64,000 bases of DNA from Acanthaster planci. Its lineage: Eukaryota > Echinodermata > Asteroidea > Valvatida > Acanthasteridae. Where the stretch lies: positions 999,838-1,063,837 of the forward strand of contig NW_019091362.1 in NCBI RefSeq assembly GCF_001949145.1. Reading direction: 5' to 3'. Of this stretch, positions 43,991 to 55,313 are shown in pieces; the stretch's first letter is position 1, and each line of letters opens with the position of its first letter. The notes below the pieces were generated by a model, which saw nothing but the letters and a program-made list of their open reading frames with translations, searched no databases and was not told the origin of the DNA. A program made the position numbers and the translations under genes.

Positions 43991-45720
43991 AAAGATGTGC
44001 CACACTGGTTCATGGTTTGAGAACGTTAAAAATTTCAGTACAGTGGTGATATGACGAGCATACACCATTAGAATAAATAAAAAAAAGGAAAGTAACCTCA
44101 ATAACAGTTGTCAGTAGCCACAATGGAGCAAGTATGGTTACATACTGTACCTGTACAGTGTGCACATGTGAAAATATACATGTATGTTCTGTACACATGC
44201 TTTTATGAGTGGGTATGACTTGACTCCAAATCTGGATACCTTAGGTTTTTATCCATTCCCCTGAGGTTCAAGTTGCTAAGATTTCACTGTACTTTTTTTT
44301 TTGCAATAATTTCTCTGTCTGTCTGACATGGCAGGCAGATAGAAATGAAATTCTTTCATGGAAAGCAGATGAAATGAAAGTCTTTTTACACGTTCCCATG
44401 ATTAAAGGAAGTGGAAAATAGGGAAATTTTGCAGGATCAAACTCAGTTTCATCCAGAAATGTAAGAATTGTAAAATGTTAATTGTTGATGCACTGTGGTA
44501 CATGTACATAGTAGGCCTACTGTACATGTACTTTATATGTGTACATGTACACACATATATACCAGTAGGAAAAACATGCATAATATTTTTCAAAGTTGAA
44601 ATTAATCTGCAGTGTCTAGTTACGGGATGTTTGACGTTATACATGTACATGTAGAAGAGCATCTGTTGTTTGAAAATAATTGTGACAAGATTAACGTGTA
44701 GCAGTTATCGTAAATTTGAGCTGTCTCTGTTCCCACCAGTGAATTGCTGGTACTGGTGCCAATAGTCATAATGTACAGTACATGTACTTTCATACTTCGA
44801 GTCGTGACTCAAGGTCAGTGGCTCCCTTTGATTCCACCATGCTGCAGACTTAAGCCACTTTTGGATTGGAGCCAGTAAAGCAAAAACGTGGCGTGTACAG
44901 CTGTGCAGTACTGGAACATCCATGTACTGCTACAGTACATCATTTCCATTTTTATATGGCAAATGGACTAAGACCTGGACCCTGACCCTATGTGTGGCAT
45001 GTGACCTTAACTCCAGCACTGTGGGGCTGTTTACTTTCTATCCAGGTGGGTTTCATTAGTTGTGCATGCATGTACATGTATACAGGAAGGTATTTGGGCA
45101 AAGCAAGTGATATTCAAGCAACCAAGCTTCAGAGCTCAAGTTAACCACAGAGGATTTTGCGGGAGTAATATGTATTCCTTGAGGTGTGGCTGGTATAAGC
45201 TTGCAAGTATTTTTAAGAAAAAAAATAGGAGCTGAGATGACTATCCCAATGGTGATACATGTACCAGTACATACTACTCATATTCCAATAAAACTATTTA
45301 TGTCTTCATGAGTGCTATGTATGATGTTGAAAAGGGATGGCATTATTCAGGGCCGTGCCGAGTATCCAGGTATCAGCAGCCCTACTACTACTGATTATCA
45401 TTTACTGGTACATGTGGACCTGCTTCCATTTTGTCAATTGTATCCCTTGAAATTGCATTCAGAAAGGCAAGCAACCTTTTCTTCACTTAGTTGCTGATAA
45501 TTGTTTGAAAAAAATGATGGGAAAAATATGTTCTGAGTCTGTTTACCGACAATTTTCTCAATGTCTAGATTGCAGATGAATCAACGAAAAGAACCAGTCA
45601 CGACACGCTACACATGCAACTTACCATAGGCTGGCTAGCTTTGCTTAGTGCACGTTGGTCTTTCTATACTAGAATCACTTGTCATGCTCACAAACCAACC
45701 TGTAACCGTAATACATGTAC

Positions 45721-45919
45721 AGCTCGTCTGATTGCTACCAGGTACCCAATTGTAGCCTGCTAGCATGCAATCCAGTCACTGACTCTGCAGAGGCCATGTG
45801 AGTGTAACTGCTGAAAGAAAGGTCATGTGACTGCACATAGGAAAACCCAAGTGAAAGCAAGCCCCCGATTATGCACTGTATGTCGCTCTGTAAAGACATA
45901 GACCAAACGTTACAAAAGT
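45721..45919 (+). repeat. Family D copy 2
   Basis: Partner of 43805-43990. Landmarks are GATTGCTACCAGGTACCCAA TTGTAGC, GGCCATGTGAGTG, GTCATGTGACTGCACATAGG, AAAACCCAAGTGAAA and CATAGACCAAACG. Function and class unknown. Confidence 0.75.
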
Positions 45920-46754
45920 TTTGCCATGTGAATGTACAACCTGTAAGTGCCTTATTGCTGATTTATTAATAGAAAAGTAGACTCGTTGGAAAATACTTGA
46001 CTACTATGTTTTTGTTATTGTTTTAATAATGATTATGGGCACTTGGGTACCCGCCCATCAGTGGAATCGGATACCCAGTTCCCAAACTACCCATAAATGT
46101 ATACCACTAAAATTTTTTAGGGTTAGTCGCTGTAGTTTAAAAATAGTCTGCATATATCAAAGCTACATGTACATGTATGTGTGTATGCATTGTGCACTGC
46201 CATATTTTTAAAACGGTGTTTTTTTCAGACTTTGTAAGAAGTGTTTTGCATTTGCCGTTTCTTTAGATTTGATGAATAGCTATGAATACCATTTGCAAAG
46301 TTTCCGCAACCCCAGTGAACTTTCAGACACTGTAATGTCACTGTCGGGTCGCACTGATTCAAAAACACTTGAGAATGCATGCATCCATTTATCTTCTGTA
46401 GTGCCATGTAACTAACCCCTCTGAATAAGGTGTATCATTGCTACCCCTGCACTTGTGAACTTTACTTTAGATACTGTCCTGTCATCAGTTGACACAAAGT
46501 TTATCAGCAATGCAGGGCTTGACGGTGGCATACCAAGTTGCGGGTGTTTCATTTTGAACACGACTTTACAAACTACATGTAGACATGTTGTAATAGACGT
46601 TGTGTGTTGGGGAGATGATCTGAATACCCTTGACAAGATGGGGTGTTTTTACCTCTATCGATGGATGCGTCACATGTCGGTACTAGTACATCAGCTATAA
46701 CTACACGTAGATACATTTGTTTTGTTTGAATGCAGTTTAAGAATTCACTTCAGA

Positions 46755-46935
46755 GTCATGTACACGTACAATGTACATGGCATTCATGTACATGTACGGT
46801 ACATACATCGTACAAGTTGCTTGGCACGTAAGTGTATGCTTTGGATTGTAGAGACTGCCCACATGTACCGGTATACCAGTACATGTACATGTATAGTTGT
46901 ACATGTACATGTTCCATTTCCTCCCTCTGTGTATA
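46755..46935. repeat. Largest TACATGTA-type cluster
   Basis: Repeated TACATGTAC, GTACAATGTACATG and ACATGTACCGGTATACCAGT make a 180-bp stretch dominated by nested palindromes, with interspersed unique sequence at 46815-46860. Confidence 0.8.
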
Positions 46936-47280
46936 ATGTACATGTATGCATGAGCGTAATATCCGTGCTGCACTATAAGAACCAACAGTAAAACCTTACA
47001 GGCACGCTTTTTACTGTGCTCTGCATGCATGTACAAGCACCTGTGCCTTCATCTAAAGTAATAAGGCTGTATAGATCAAGTCATTTAAGAATAACACATG
47101 AACAGTGTACCAGTACATATCATGACTTTTTACCATTAATACAAGTCTGTATGAGGATGTGTGGACTCGAATAAAATGGTCATCTTCAGTGGTAACTAAC
47201 GAACTCTTCCTTCGTCCTGCCCCAAACTGGAAGCCACTTGCATTACACATGCAGTGTGTTGGAAATACAGTACATGTACA

Positions 47281-47382
47281 ACATTGCGATTGAAAGTTAA
47301 CACCAAAATGGGAAAATCTTTTCACATTTTTTCTCTTCCCAGGGAATTCCTTTTCATTTCACAAATTGTGAAAAAGTGTGCC
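47281..47382 (+). repeat. Family C, 102-bp copy 2
   Basis: Partner of 42670-42771, immediately followed by a minisatellite whose unit resembles the last part of this copy (CACAAATTGTGAAAAAGTGT). Confidence 0.9.
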
Positions 47383-47570
47383 ACACCTTTTCACACAAGT
47401 GAGAAAATATTTTTCACAGATTTTCCCCCAAGTGGAAAAGATTTTGACGCTTTTTCCCACAAATGAGAAAGATTTTCACAGATTTTCCTACAAGTGGGAA
47501 AGATTTTCACACTTTTTCTCACAAGTGGGAAGAGATTTTCACAGATTTTCTCTGTGAGTGGGGAAATAAT
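47383..47570 (+). repeat. Minisatellite, about 33-bp unit
   Basis: About six degenerate units of the form CACAAGTGGGAAAGATTTTC ACAGATTTTC. It directly follows family C copy 2 and appears to have grown from that repeat's 3' end. Copy 1 at 42771 has no such expansion. Confidence 0.85.
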
Positions 47571-49054
47571 TTTGCAAGCTTTCTTCATTAAGTAGTATTT
47601 GTGCATGTACATGTAGACATCAGGAAGTTTTTGTTCGCTGTGGTTTCAAACATGCCCATCTCCGAATATGGAAAGCGGAGGAAAATCAGTCTGAGACAAA
47701 AGTAAGTCTGAGACAAATGTACTTTAATCCTCTGGAATATCCAGAAGATTACTTGAGGAAAACCGCATTAAACTTTCAGGGCAGTATGTTTCTTGGTTGT
47801 GAGCAAAATACAATGTACAATGCTACAGGCGAAATTAAAACTATGCCTAGATAGTTTCTGACGTCATGTCCTCAGGATGTACATGTAGTCACATGTATTT
47901 TGAGGTCTCAATGCAGGCAACTGTTCAGTGAAGGGTGACTTGCTACAGGGCCATTGCAGGGTTCATTCAGTGATGGCCAGTCAGTGTAAGCACTTCATTC
48001 ACACTGTGCATGTGCATGTACAATATGTACTCGTACATTACAAATGTACCGGTATCTAAACTTAGGAGCCCTTCAACAGAAACCATTTAACATGTCTCTG
48101 GGCCTTGATAGTTTGAGTCATGTACCCCCCCAAAAAAAACACGCTATTAACAAGAACAAAACCAGAAAGGAATGTACCTGGTACACAGTCCATGGGAAAA
48201 CTGCTTGGTATGCGAAAAGAGCTTTTTACATGTGGGTAATTCTAGAAATAAGGGTTCCAAAAGTGCGACATTTTTGTGTTCCTGTTACATCTGACCTTTG
48301 TTATTTGGCATGGAAATATCACTGGAATTGATTTCAAACTATTACTGTTTGTTTGGCAGGTAATTTGCATTAATTCATCGCTCTTGGAAATTACAAAATG
48401 TGTTCCCAACTTAGAAAATCATGTCAGATGTGACAGGGACATCAAAAAAATTGACCCCTAATTTTTGGAATTACCCATGTACGTGTATTTGGAAGGGGGA
48501 ATGCTGTAAAATTTGGAATTTACTATACAGTGTAGTCACATTTACAGGTGCATTATAGAGGCCAAAGATATGAGGACCCAAACACTCACAGAAATTGCTC
48601 CTTTCCAGGGATAACATGTGTTCCCAAACTGACAAACGGCTAAGTGCACAAGCGACTTACAATCATTTTAAAACTATTCTTTGTGTGAAAGCCAATTTTT
48701 ATGTGTTTTGTAGTGGGTGTATGCTTGAGATAGTACATGTATTTGCCAAATAGATGTCATCTCTGCGTAAATGCCAACCACATGATTCATAATAAAGGTG
48801 CGATGGATTTTCTTGGTTGCAACAATTCATTATTGGCAGAGGGAAAGTGTTAATTTTTAATACCATTAGACTGTGATGTGTTAGGAACAACTTTCTTTGA
48901 GCCCTGTGTGCATTTGCGTTTCATAAGCGTTTATCATTTCTCTTACACCGGAACAGTGATGATGAATCACAATTGTGAACAGTCATGCATTATACACGGA
49001 GTTACTCACTCCATATTCTTTGTCACAACATTTGGACAAAGACCATTAATTTAA

Positions 49055-49168
49055 CCCTCCTATGCTGAAGTCACGTCACTGTGCATGTTTGAGTTCCATA
49101 CAGAAACTGCATGCTCACCAGTGACTGTGGGCATTAGTGCACATTTGTGCTGTAAAACCATAGGAGGG
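49055..49168. mobile_element. piggyBac-type MITE, 114 bp
   Basis: A perfect 10-bp terminal inverted repeat CCCTCCTATG...CATAGGAGGG is flanked on both sides by TTAA (49051-49054 and 49169-49172). CCC/GGG termini next to a TTAA duplication are the hallmark of the piggyBac superfamily. There is no coding capacity, so it was presumably mobilised in trans. Confidence 0.8.
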
Positions 49169-49483
49169 TTAAGTCGTTCGTTTTTCTTGTCACAAATTCA
49201 GGCTAAGAGAACAGGTTCTGAAATACTGACTATGATTCGCAAGAGATGGCTTCAACTCTTTTGGCCGTTCATCTTTCATCAACTATTCCAGAGCAACTGA
49301 TGAAAGATGCTATTCATAAACATCCATCACATGTACTGGTACATGTACGTGTACATACATGTACATGTTCAGGAGAAATACATGTACCACAGTTCTACTG
49401 TACAGAACTAAAGGGATGATACTGTATGGTCATCCAGCCTGCATTTACAGTACATGTGTGCATGTGTGCGCTTATACATGGGA

Positions 49484-49598
49484 CCTTGTGGGGTACCAGA
49501 ACAATGGGAAGTACCCCACAAGGCCAGTTTTTACCTTTTGGGGTACCAAAATTGGTACCCCACAAGGTAAAAACCAACCAAAATTGGTACCCCACAAG
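49484..49598. repeat. Cluster of GGGGTACC/GGTACCCC hairpins
   Basis: Hairpin 1: CCTTGTGGGGTAC (49484-49496) with GTACCCCACAAGG (49511-49523), 13 bp perfect. Hairpin 2: TACCTTTTGGGGTACC (49532-49547) with GGTACCCCACAAGGTA (49554-49569), a single TT/CA variation. A third right arm GGTACCCCACAAG is at 49586-49598. Any left arm can pair with any right arm. Confidence 0.9.
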
Positions 49599-49872
49599 AA
49601 TTTCACGAAACTGATATTTGGAAATAACTCAAAAATCTGTCGCAAATTGAAGTGTTTTACATAAGGAACATACGGTCGAAATTTCAACCCAAGAAAGTTA
49701 AATTTGGTTTAAATTGGAGTGATTTGAATATTTGTGCGTGTTGTGTGGGAGTTTTGTACACGAGAACAAAGGAAATACCCCACAGGTGTAGTTGTGTAAG
49801 GATGTATGCATACACGTGTACAGGTATTTCCAAGGATGGATTTGCGTCGGGGAGATGTGAATTAATTTTATA

Positions 49873-50003
49873 TTTTTGCCCTGCCCGGCATGTATTATAC
49901 CACTGCATTCGCAGTGTTTGCCCCCGAAGGCTTGTGAAACAACCACAAGCATACTCGGGTGGGACTCGAACCCACAACCTCCTGCTTACTAGTGCAGACA
50001 TCT
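49873..50003 (-). mobile_element. tRNA-Thr-derived SINE, copy 1 (5' end lost)
   Basis: On the minus strand: CTGCACTAGTAAGCAGGAGG, then TTGTGGGTTCGAGTCCCACC and a body CTTCGGGGGCAAACACTG...GGGCAGGGCAAAAAT. The D-arm/A-box is not recognisable. It is head to head with copy 2, about 60 bp away. Confidence 0.75.
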
Positions 50004-50061
50004 TGTTTAGTTGTTCGGGGTACCCGCTTCTACATCTAACTCAAACCAGCCAGCCAACACT

Positions 50062-50212
50062 GGCAAGTTTGGTGGTCGAGTGGTTAAGACATCTGCACTA
50101 GTAAGCAGGAAGTTGTGGGTTCGAGTCCCACCCAAGTATGCTTGTTTTTTTTTCACATGCCTTCAGGGGCAAATACTGAGTATACAATGTTCATATATAC
50201 ACGTTGGGCAGG
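50062..50212 (+). mobile_element. tRNA-Thr(AGT)-derived SINE, copy 2
   Basis: The tRNA-like part, about 50069-50141, has A-box TGGTCGAGTGGTTAAG and B-box GGTTCGAGTCC. Its T stem is perfect (GTGGG/CCCAC), its acceptor stem nearly complete, and its anticodon loop is CTAGTAA (AGT) with one extra A. The CTAGTAA.CAGGA stretch resembles tRNA-Thr. A body with TTCAGGGGCAAATACTG and GGGCAGGGCAAAAG follows, shared with copy 1, so this is a SINE rather than a working tRNA gene. Confidence 0.75.
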
Positions 50213-53189
50213 GCAAAAGTCCAAATTACATGTATCTGCACTTTTCATTCGGAGGTAGTGCTTCCAGATTACTGTATGTCGTTCTTTCCCGTGATGTTTG
50301 GTTTTGTGTAGATTGCTTTCTTTAATCGTGTACGTGCAGGTCATGTTTAAGTTATTTTAGGCAACATTGTACATTGCAATTATAGCCAGAAGACAGAATA
50401 TTGAGCAGGTACGTGTATTAACACATTGAAATTAAAGACACTGATATCTGGCAGGCACACTTAGTGATGTTAGATTTTTCCTTGTGGCAACTTTGTCCGT
50501 TTAGTAATACAAGTACATGTACCTACGAGTACATGTACTTGTAGTAGTTTGGATGCCTTGGGTTCTGCTGCTTTTCTTAAGTGGGCAGCCAAGTGAACCT
50601 AATCACCTCTTCGAAATAGCTTCACCCGAGCGATCAATTACTCGGACAATGAACTTCGGAAATTTAACGATGATTTGTTAGGCTGGGTGGTTAGTGCCTG
50701 TCTAAGCCACTCTTGTCAGAGTCTGGAAGGGTCATTAGATGGCAAGGAAAGTGCAGTCTAACATTTCATTTGCATTTTCTTGGGGGGGGGGAACAAGGTT
50801 CCTGCTTTGATTGTCAGTGGAGAGGAAATTGATTTCATGAGGCACATTTACACAAAGTACTGGTAAATGTAATTTATAGGAACACAGGCACTTGAAATTA
50901 CTCATTTACACCAAAATGTCACTGTACTTGTGTGCAGATTTTCATTTACATATTAGTCTCATTGCAGTCGTAGACTTTTCTTAAGCCTTTGTCAGTCTTA
51001 AAATTCAGGTGCTAATTTTGAATTCTTCATACATATTTATAGTTTGCAAACTGCTAAAAATAAGATATGCAGCTTGTTTAGGAAATGGATGAAAGTTATT
51101 TTTCAGTTGACACGCCACAAAGGGAATCTCCACAAAGCCAGGCCTGCAAGCTGTAAATTAGATTGGATCATAAATATTTTACCTCTTGATTGAATTATGA
51201 TTGGTTGTCTGTGTGGAGTCATCTACCGTATGTGGCGTCTGAATGGTTGGGGTTGATTTTTTGACAATTGTATGGTTGAACCTGCTTGCACTATTTGCCC
51301 ACTCTGAGTGGACGCTGTGTGTCAATGTACTCAGTTCCCTTTGTGAAAGTACAGTGGCCACTTGTTCAGCTGCCAGTGGTTTGAGCACACTCTGTGCATC
51401 ACTGCATGTGTATGGTGTACACCTAGAGCCTGCTTCCTCATGCTTGACATCATGAAAAACCAGTCAAGACTCAACATATCTGTGGTTTACATTTACACTA
51501 AACCTTGGGAAGATAAGGGTCCTAGGTTGAGGGAAAAATCTTGTTCTTCAAAAGCTTTTATGCACATTGGCAAGAGAGTGGAATGACTTGCAAGAGCAGA
51601 TAACCTGGATATTAAAGCTTTCTGCAGTTGATAGGAGCAATCCCTCCCTCCCCCGCTCTGTTCTGAGTGATGCTCCTCAAGTTGAGTACATGTACCTACT
51701 GTGTCTAGATATTGTGGCCTCACATGTTTTCTGCTGAAATGAATGAGGGCAGTGTTTAAGGTCGTGCTGGAAGCAAGTGGCCGTGGTTGGGTACCACACA
51801 CACATCAATGGGAAGTGGCTGCAGTCGCCAGCCAGTGGTTATCCACTGACCATCGTGTTCTCAACTCTAGCCACAACTTTTGGACTGAATCTTAATAGAA
51901 CTAAACCTACAGTGTACATGTAAATGCACTGGTACATTAGCTAGAAATGTTGGCTTCCATTTCAAATTAGTGAGCTTGAACCCTGGAAGGCTTTGATACT
52001 TGAACATGAATTAGGCAAGAATGCCATAAAAGAAATGAACAGATATGGGTATGCAGCACATTTATTGTGTAAATTTGAGCCAAACCTAACCTACATGTAC
52101 ATTTTGCAGTTGCAAAATGCATTATAAACACTTGGAATCACATGCATATATGTTGAGTAATTGCCCAATCATGATATGGTATTCATTTTATGGCATGTTC
52201 TTCATAAAATGGACCAAAATGCAACTCCGGATGTCACTTTTCAAAATTTCTAAAAGAGTGACTTTGATCATGTAAAATACAAATTAGCACCTTCAGATTT
52301 ATAAAAATGATTATTTGGGGATAATTAGGCACACTGTGCTCATTTGGTGGACATTTGGTTGGCTACCAGTGCAAATCAAATGGAGTTGAATTCATTTAAA
52401 GTTTTATGTCAAAGTGTTTACACCAGAGGACTTGATTTCAAAACTTCTCTCAAGAAGAAGGAGAATTCAGTATAATTTTTGACTGATGTATTTTAAAGCA
52501 CCTAAAATATAACTAAAAATATAAACTGCAAAAAAAGGGCACAAAATTGATGGAAAATGGTGAGAAAAGTTTGGCTCTACCTTTCAACCACTGAAAATTA
52601 TCTTTAAGTTTGGCTGCATCCAAAATTTATAATGACTACAGTGTGTTCCTTGCGAGAATGCCGAAAATACTGTCACATGTAGTGCTTGAAAATTCCTTGT
52701 GCAACATTCATTTTGCCACTTATTTTGGAGATATCCCCACTGAAAATTAAATCAAAATTAACAACTCTGAGCATTAGATTTTCATCATGAATTGTATTTT
52801 CTGTCTCGGATGTCTTTTTTTTTCGAACGTCATTCAGAATGACCAATTTTCTTTCAAGAAACCTTGGTCCGAAGAGAAAAATCGTGGAGCATCGCCACTC
52901 CTTGGAGGGGCTCATGAATATTAAATGCAAAAAGAGGGTCACTATCTGGGTTGATGTCAAAGGTCAAACAGGCCACAATGCAGGGGAACGTTTCTCTAAC
53001 GGCACTGTGAGAGAATGACGGAAGCTGCAAAATTGCCACTACCAGTATTTTGGACTGCAGTTTTCGGAAACGTACTTGAAGTAAGTGTGGTTGGTCCAGT
53101 CATAAAAGGATGATGGTTTGGCGGTTTTTTGCACTTTTTTAAAGCTTGTGTTGTACATTGATTTGGATTTTACTCGCTGGTTTTTTTTT

Positions 53190-53490
53190 GTTTTTTTTGG
53201 CAGTTGATTTTTTGACACTAATGACAGAATCGAATGACATTTGCGACTGCCGACTAAGGGATCTTATTACTTGTGAGAGGTATTTTTAATTTCGTGATTA
53301 TGGTTTTAATATGTATAAATATTATCACCTTTCACCATGTAATCTGTGTAAAATAACCGCAGGGATTATCACTCCTCGGTAAATTTTATTGGCTAGGATT
53401 TCAACAGGTTGTTGACGTCCGTCAAATATGCTGACGTTCGAGACTTTGATTAATTAACTCCAATTAAGTTGAAAGATGGACACGGTCATC
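53190..53490. other. Candidate conserved non-coding block
   Basis: Non-repetitive, free of TACATGTA sequence, with many intact CpGs (AATCGAATGACATTTGCGAC; CTCCTCGGTAAATTTTATTG; GACGTCCGTCAAATATGCTG) and homeodomain-like TTGATTAATTAACTCCAATTAAG. No coding frame. This texture resembles regulatory elements of developmental genes. Inference only. Confidence 0.3.
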
Positions 53491-55180
53491 ATTGTTCCAG
53501 ATACCAGCCATGACTTCCCTCATACATCAGACATTGGGAATTCATTCATTGCTGTTCACTTCAGGAGAAATGAACCCCCAAAGTTGAACATTATCTAATG
53601 GTCCATATCTTGAGAAACCTGCCTTATACAAGTTACATGTGTGGTATCCTTACATGCAGATGGATATTAATACATGCAACAGCTGTTAATCATTTAAGGC
53701 TAAGGGAAAATTAATGTTTTGGTAATTACTCTGTAGTGTGATGTCTGGGCACCAGAAAAACACACAGACTGGCCTGCCTGTTCCACCGTGCATGGGTTTG
53801 AAAAGTTTCATTTATACAAAAAAATAGATAATTTCAAAAAAACTTGTTTGAAACATCTAATATGGTAAAGGGTTTTGCTTATAATATTCTGAACTTATTC
53901 AGAGTTCTGCTGAAAATCTGCTTAAAATACTCATTCTGTTAAATTTTCTGTCAAAAGCATTTTTTCCCCCAAAAGATTCTGTCACATGTAGCCAAAAATC
54001 TGCTGAAAAGGTCACCATGGTAGGTGTGTTGATTTGTTATGCCGCCCTCTGTTGCTTGATGTTTGCCTGGAAATCTATTTTTTCTTTCAGAAATGTTGTT
54101 TTGGTACCGGTACATGCAGCCTTGCGAAGAGAGCCCCCTGGTGTTCAGTTTGACTCATTCCCGTGAATGTTACCAAGCTGTGTTTTATGGCATTTTATGG
54201 CATAACAATCTTCATGATGATGTCCCACTTATTGAAAGTATAACAGGAAGTCCAGGCAATACTGCCACTCTGAGTTCCTTTATTGCTTCAGAGATTTAGA
54301 TTTATTGTCTGGGACTTGTTTATTTGGCACAAAGAGTTTCAGGAATTGGAACATTTCCGTGAATGAAGTTACAGTGATGGACATGACATGTATATTTAGA
54401 CAGGCTTTTGTCTTGGATTAAGATACAGGTATCTGCCTATCCCTTCCTAGCCAAAGTGAAAAAATGTTTTTGAAACTGACACCCCCAGGTGCTACTGGTA
54501 AATGAGGCCATGTTTCCATTCTACCCTAGTATTTTGGAAGAAAATACGATTTAATCACCAGTGTTGCAGACTTTTGTCTAAAAAAATAGGGGTTTGTAAA
54601 TTTTGAACAAGGAAACCTGTCTTTCCAAACTTGGCTTTGCCTGCCTTTAAGACAGTTGGCCAGGTGGCTATGTAAAATCCTTGTTCTATGATTAGACACT
54701 GGATCATACTACCCATAATTGTGCATACACATGTATATATATTTTTACATGGGTTCGTGTGTTTGACAGATATTTCTGTACTTCTCATTCTGCTCCAAAA
54801 CCTGGCCGTGGTCTTTTTGACAAAATCTCTGAACTGTTGTCTTCTGAGCTGCATGTACATGTATACATGTACACATTTCAGTGTTAAAAATGTTTTTAGA
54901 AGTATGCAATTAAGGATTGACTTCTTTCCAAATGGCCTGCCAATAAGCCACTTGCGAGTTAAATTTGAATAAAATCTGGTACACTGTTTTATTTGATTGC
55001 ACAGAAACATAACAATTTGAATCTCCCAGACTAAAGACACTTTTGCTATACCTCGTGATTCGGGGCAAGCTTTTGCATAGCAACCACCCGTCCCTGGAAT
55101 GGACTGGCTCCTTTGTGCCATTCTTATCTCTTATGTGACTAAACAAAAGCTTGCCCCAAATCTGGAGGTGTAGCAACAGT

Positions 55181-55313
55181 TATACCCAGCAAGAAATGAG
55201 ACCAAGGGGTACCCCCCCAACTGTTCAATCCCTATANNNNNNNNNNNNNNNNNNNNNNNNNNNNNNNNNNNNNNNNNNNNNNNNNNNNNNNNNNNNNNNN
55301 NNNNNNNAATATG
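55181..55313. mobile_element. Nested hAT-like insertion with 8-bp target duplication
   Basis: The 8-mer GCAACAGT occurs just before (55173-55180) and just after (55314-55321) this segment. In the copy at 10.8 kb the site is single and uninterrupted (GTATAGCAACAGTGG). The inserted sequence begins TATACCCAGCAAG and matches 2124-2182. An 8-bp duplication fits the hAT superfamily. The gap 55237-55307 hides most of it. Confidence 0.75.
55237..55307. other. Assembly gap (71 N)
   Basis: Run of N inside the nested insertion. No gene is affected. Confidence 0.98.

Noticed and set aside
50069-50141. Functional tRNA-Thr gene
   Set aside because: The anticodon loop has an extra base, the acceptor stem is imperfect, and the same head plus tail recurs nearby, which indicates a SINE.
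51540-51800. Decayed LINE reverse-transcriptase end (EWNDL-like words)
   Set aside because: Only one short word resembles the family, and frames break repeatedly; not enough support.
54555-55121. 188-codon minus-strand open frame
   Set aside because: Runs through the palindromic MITE copy and simple sequence; no domain or splice support.
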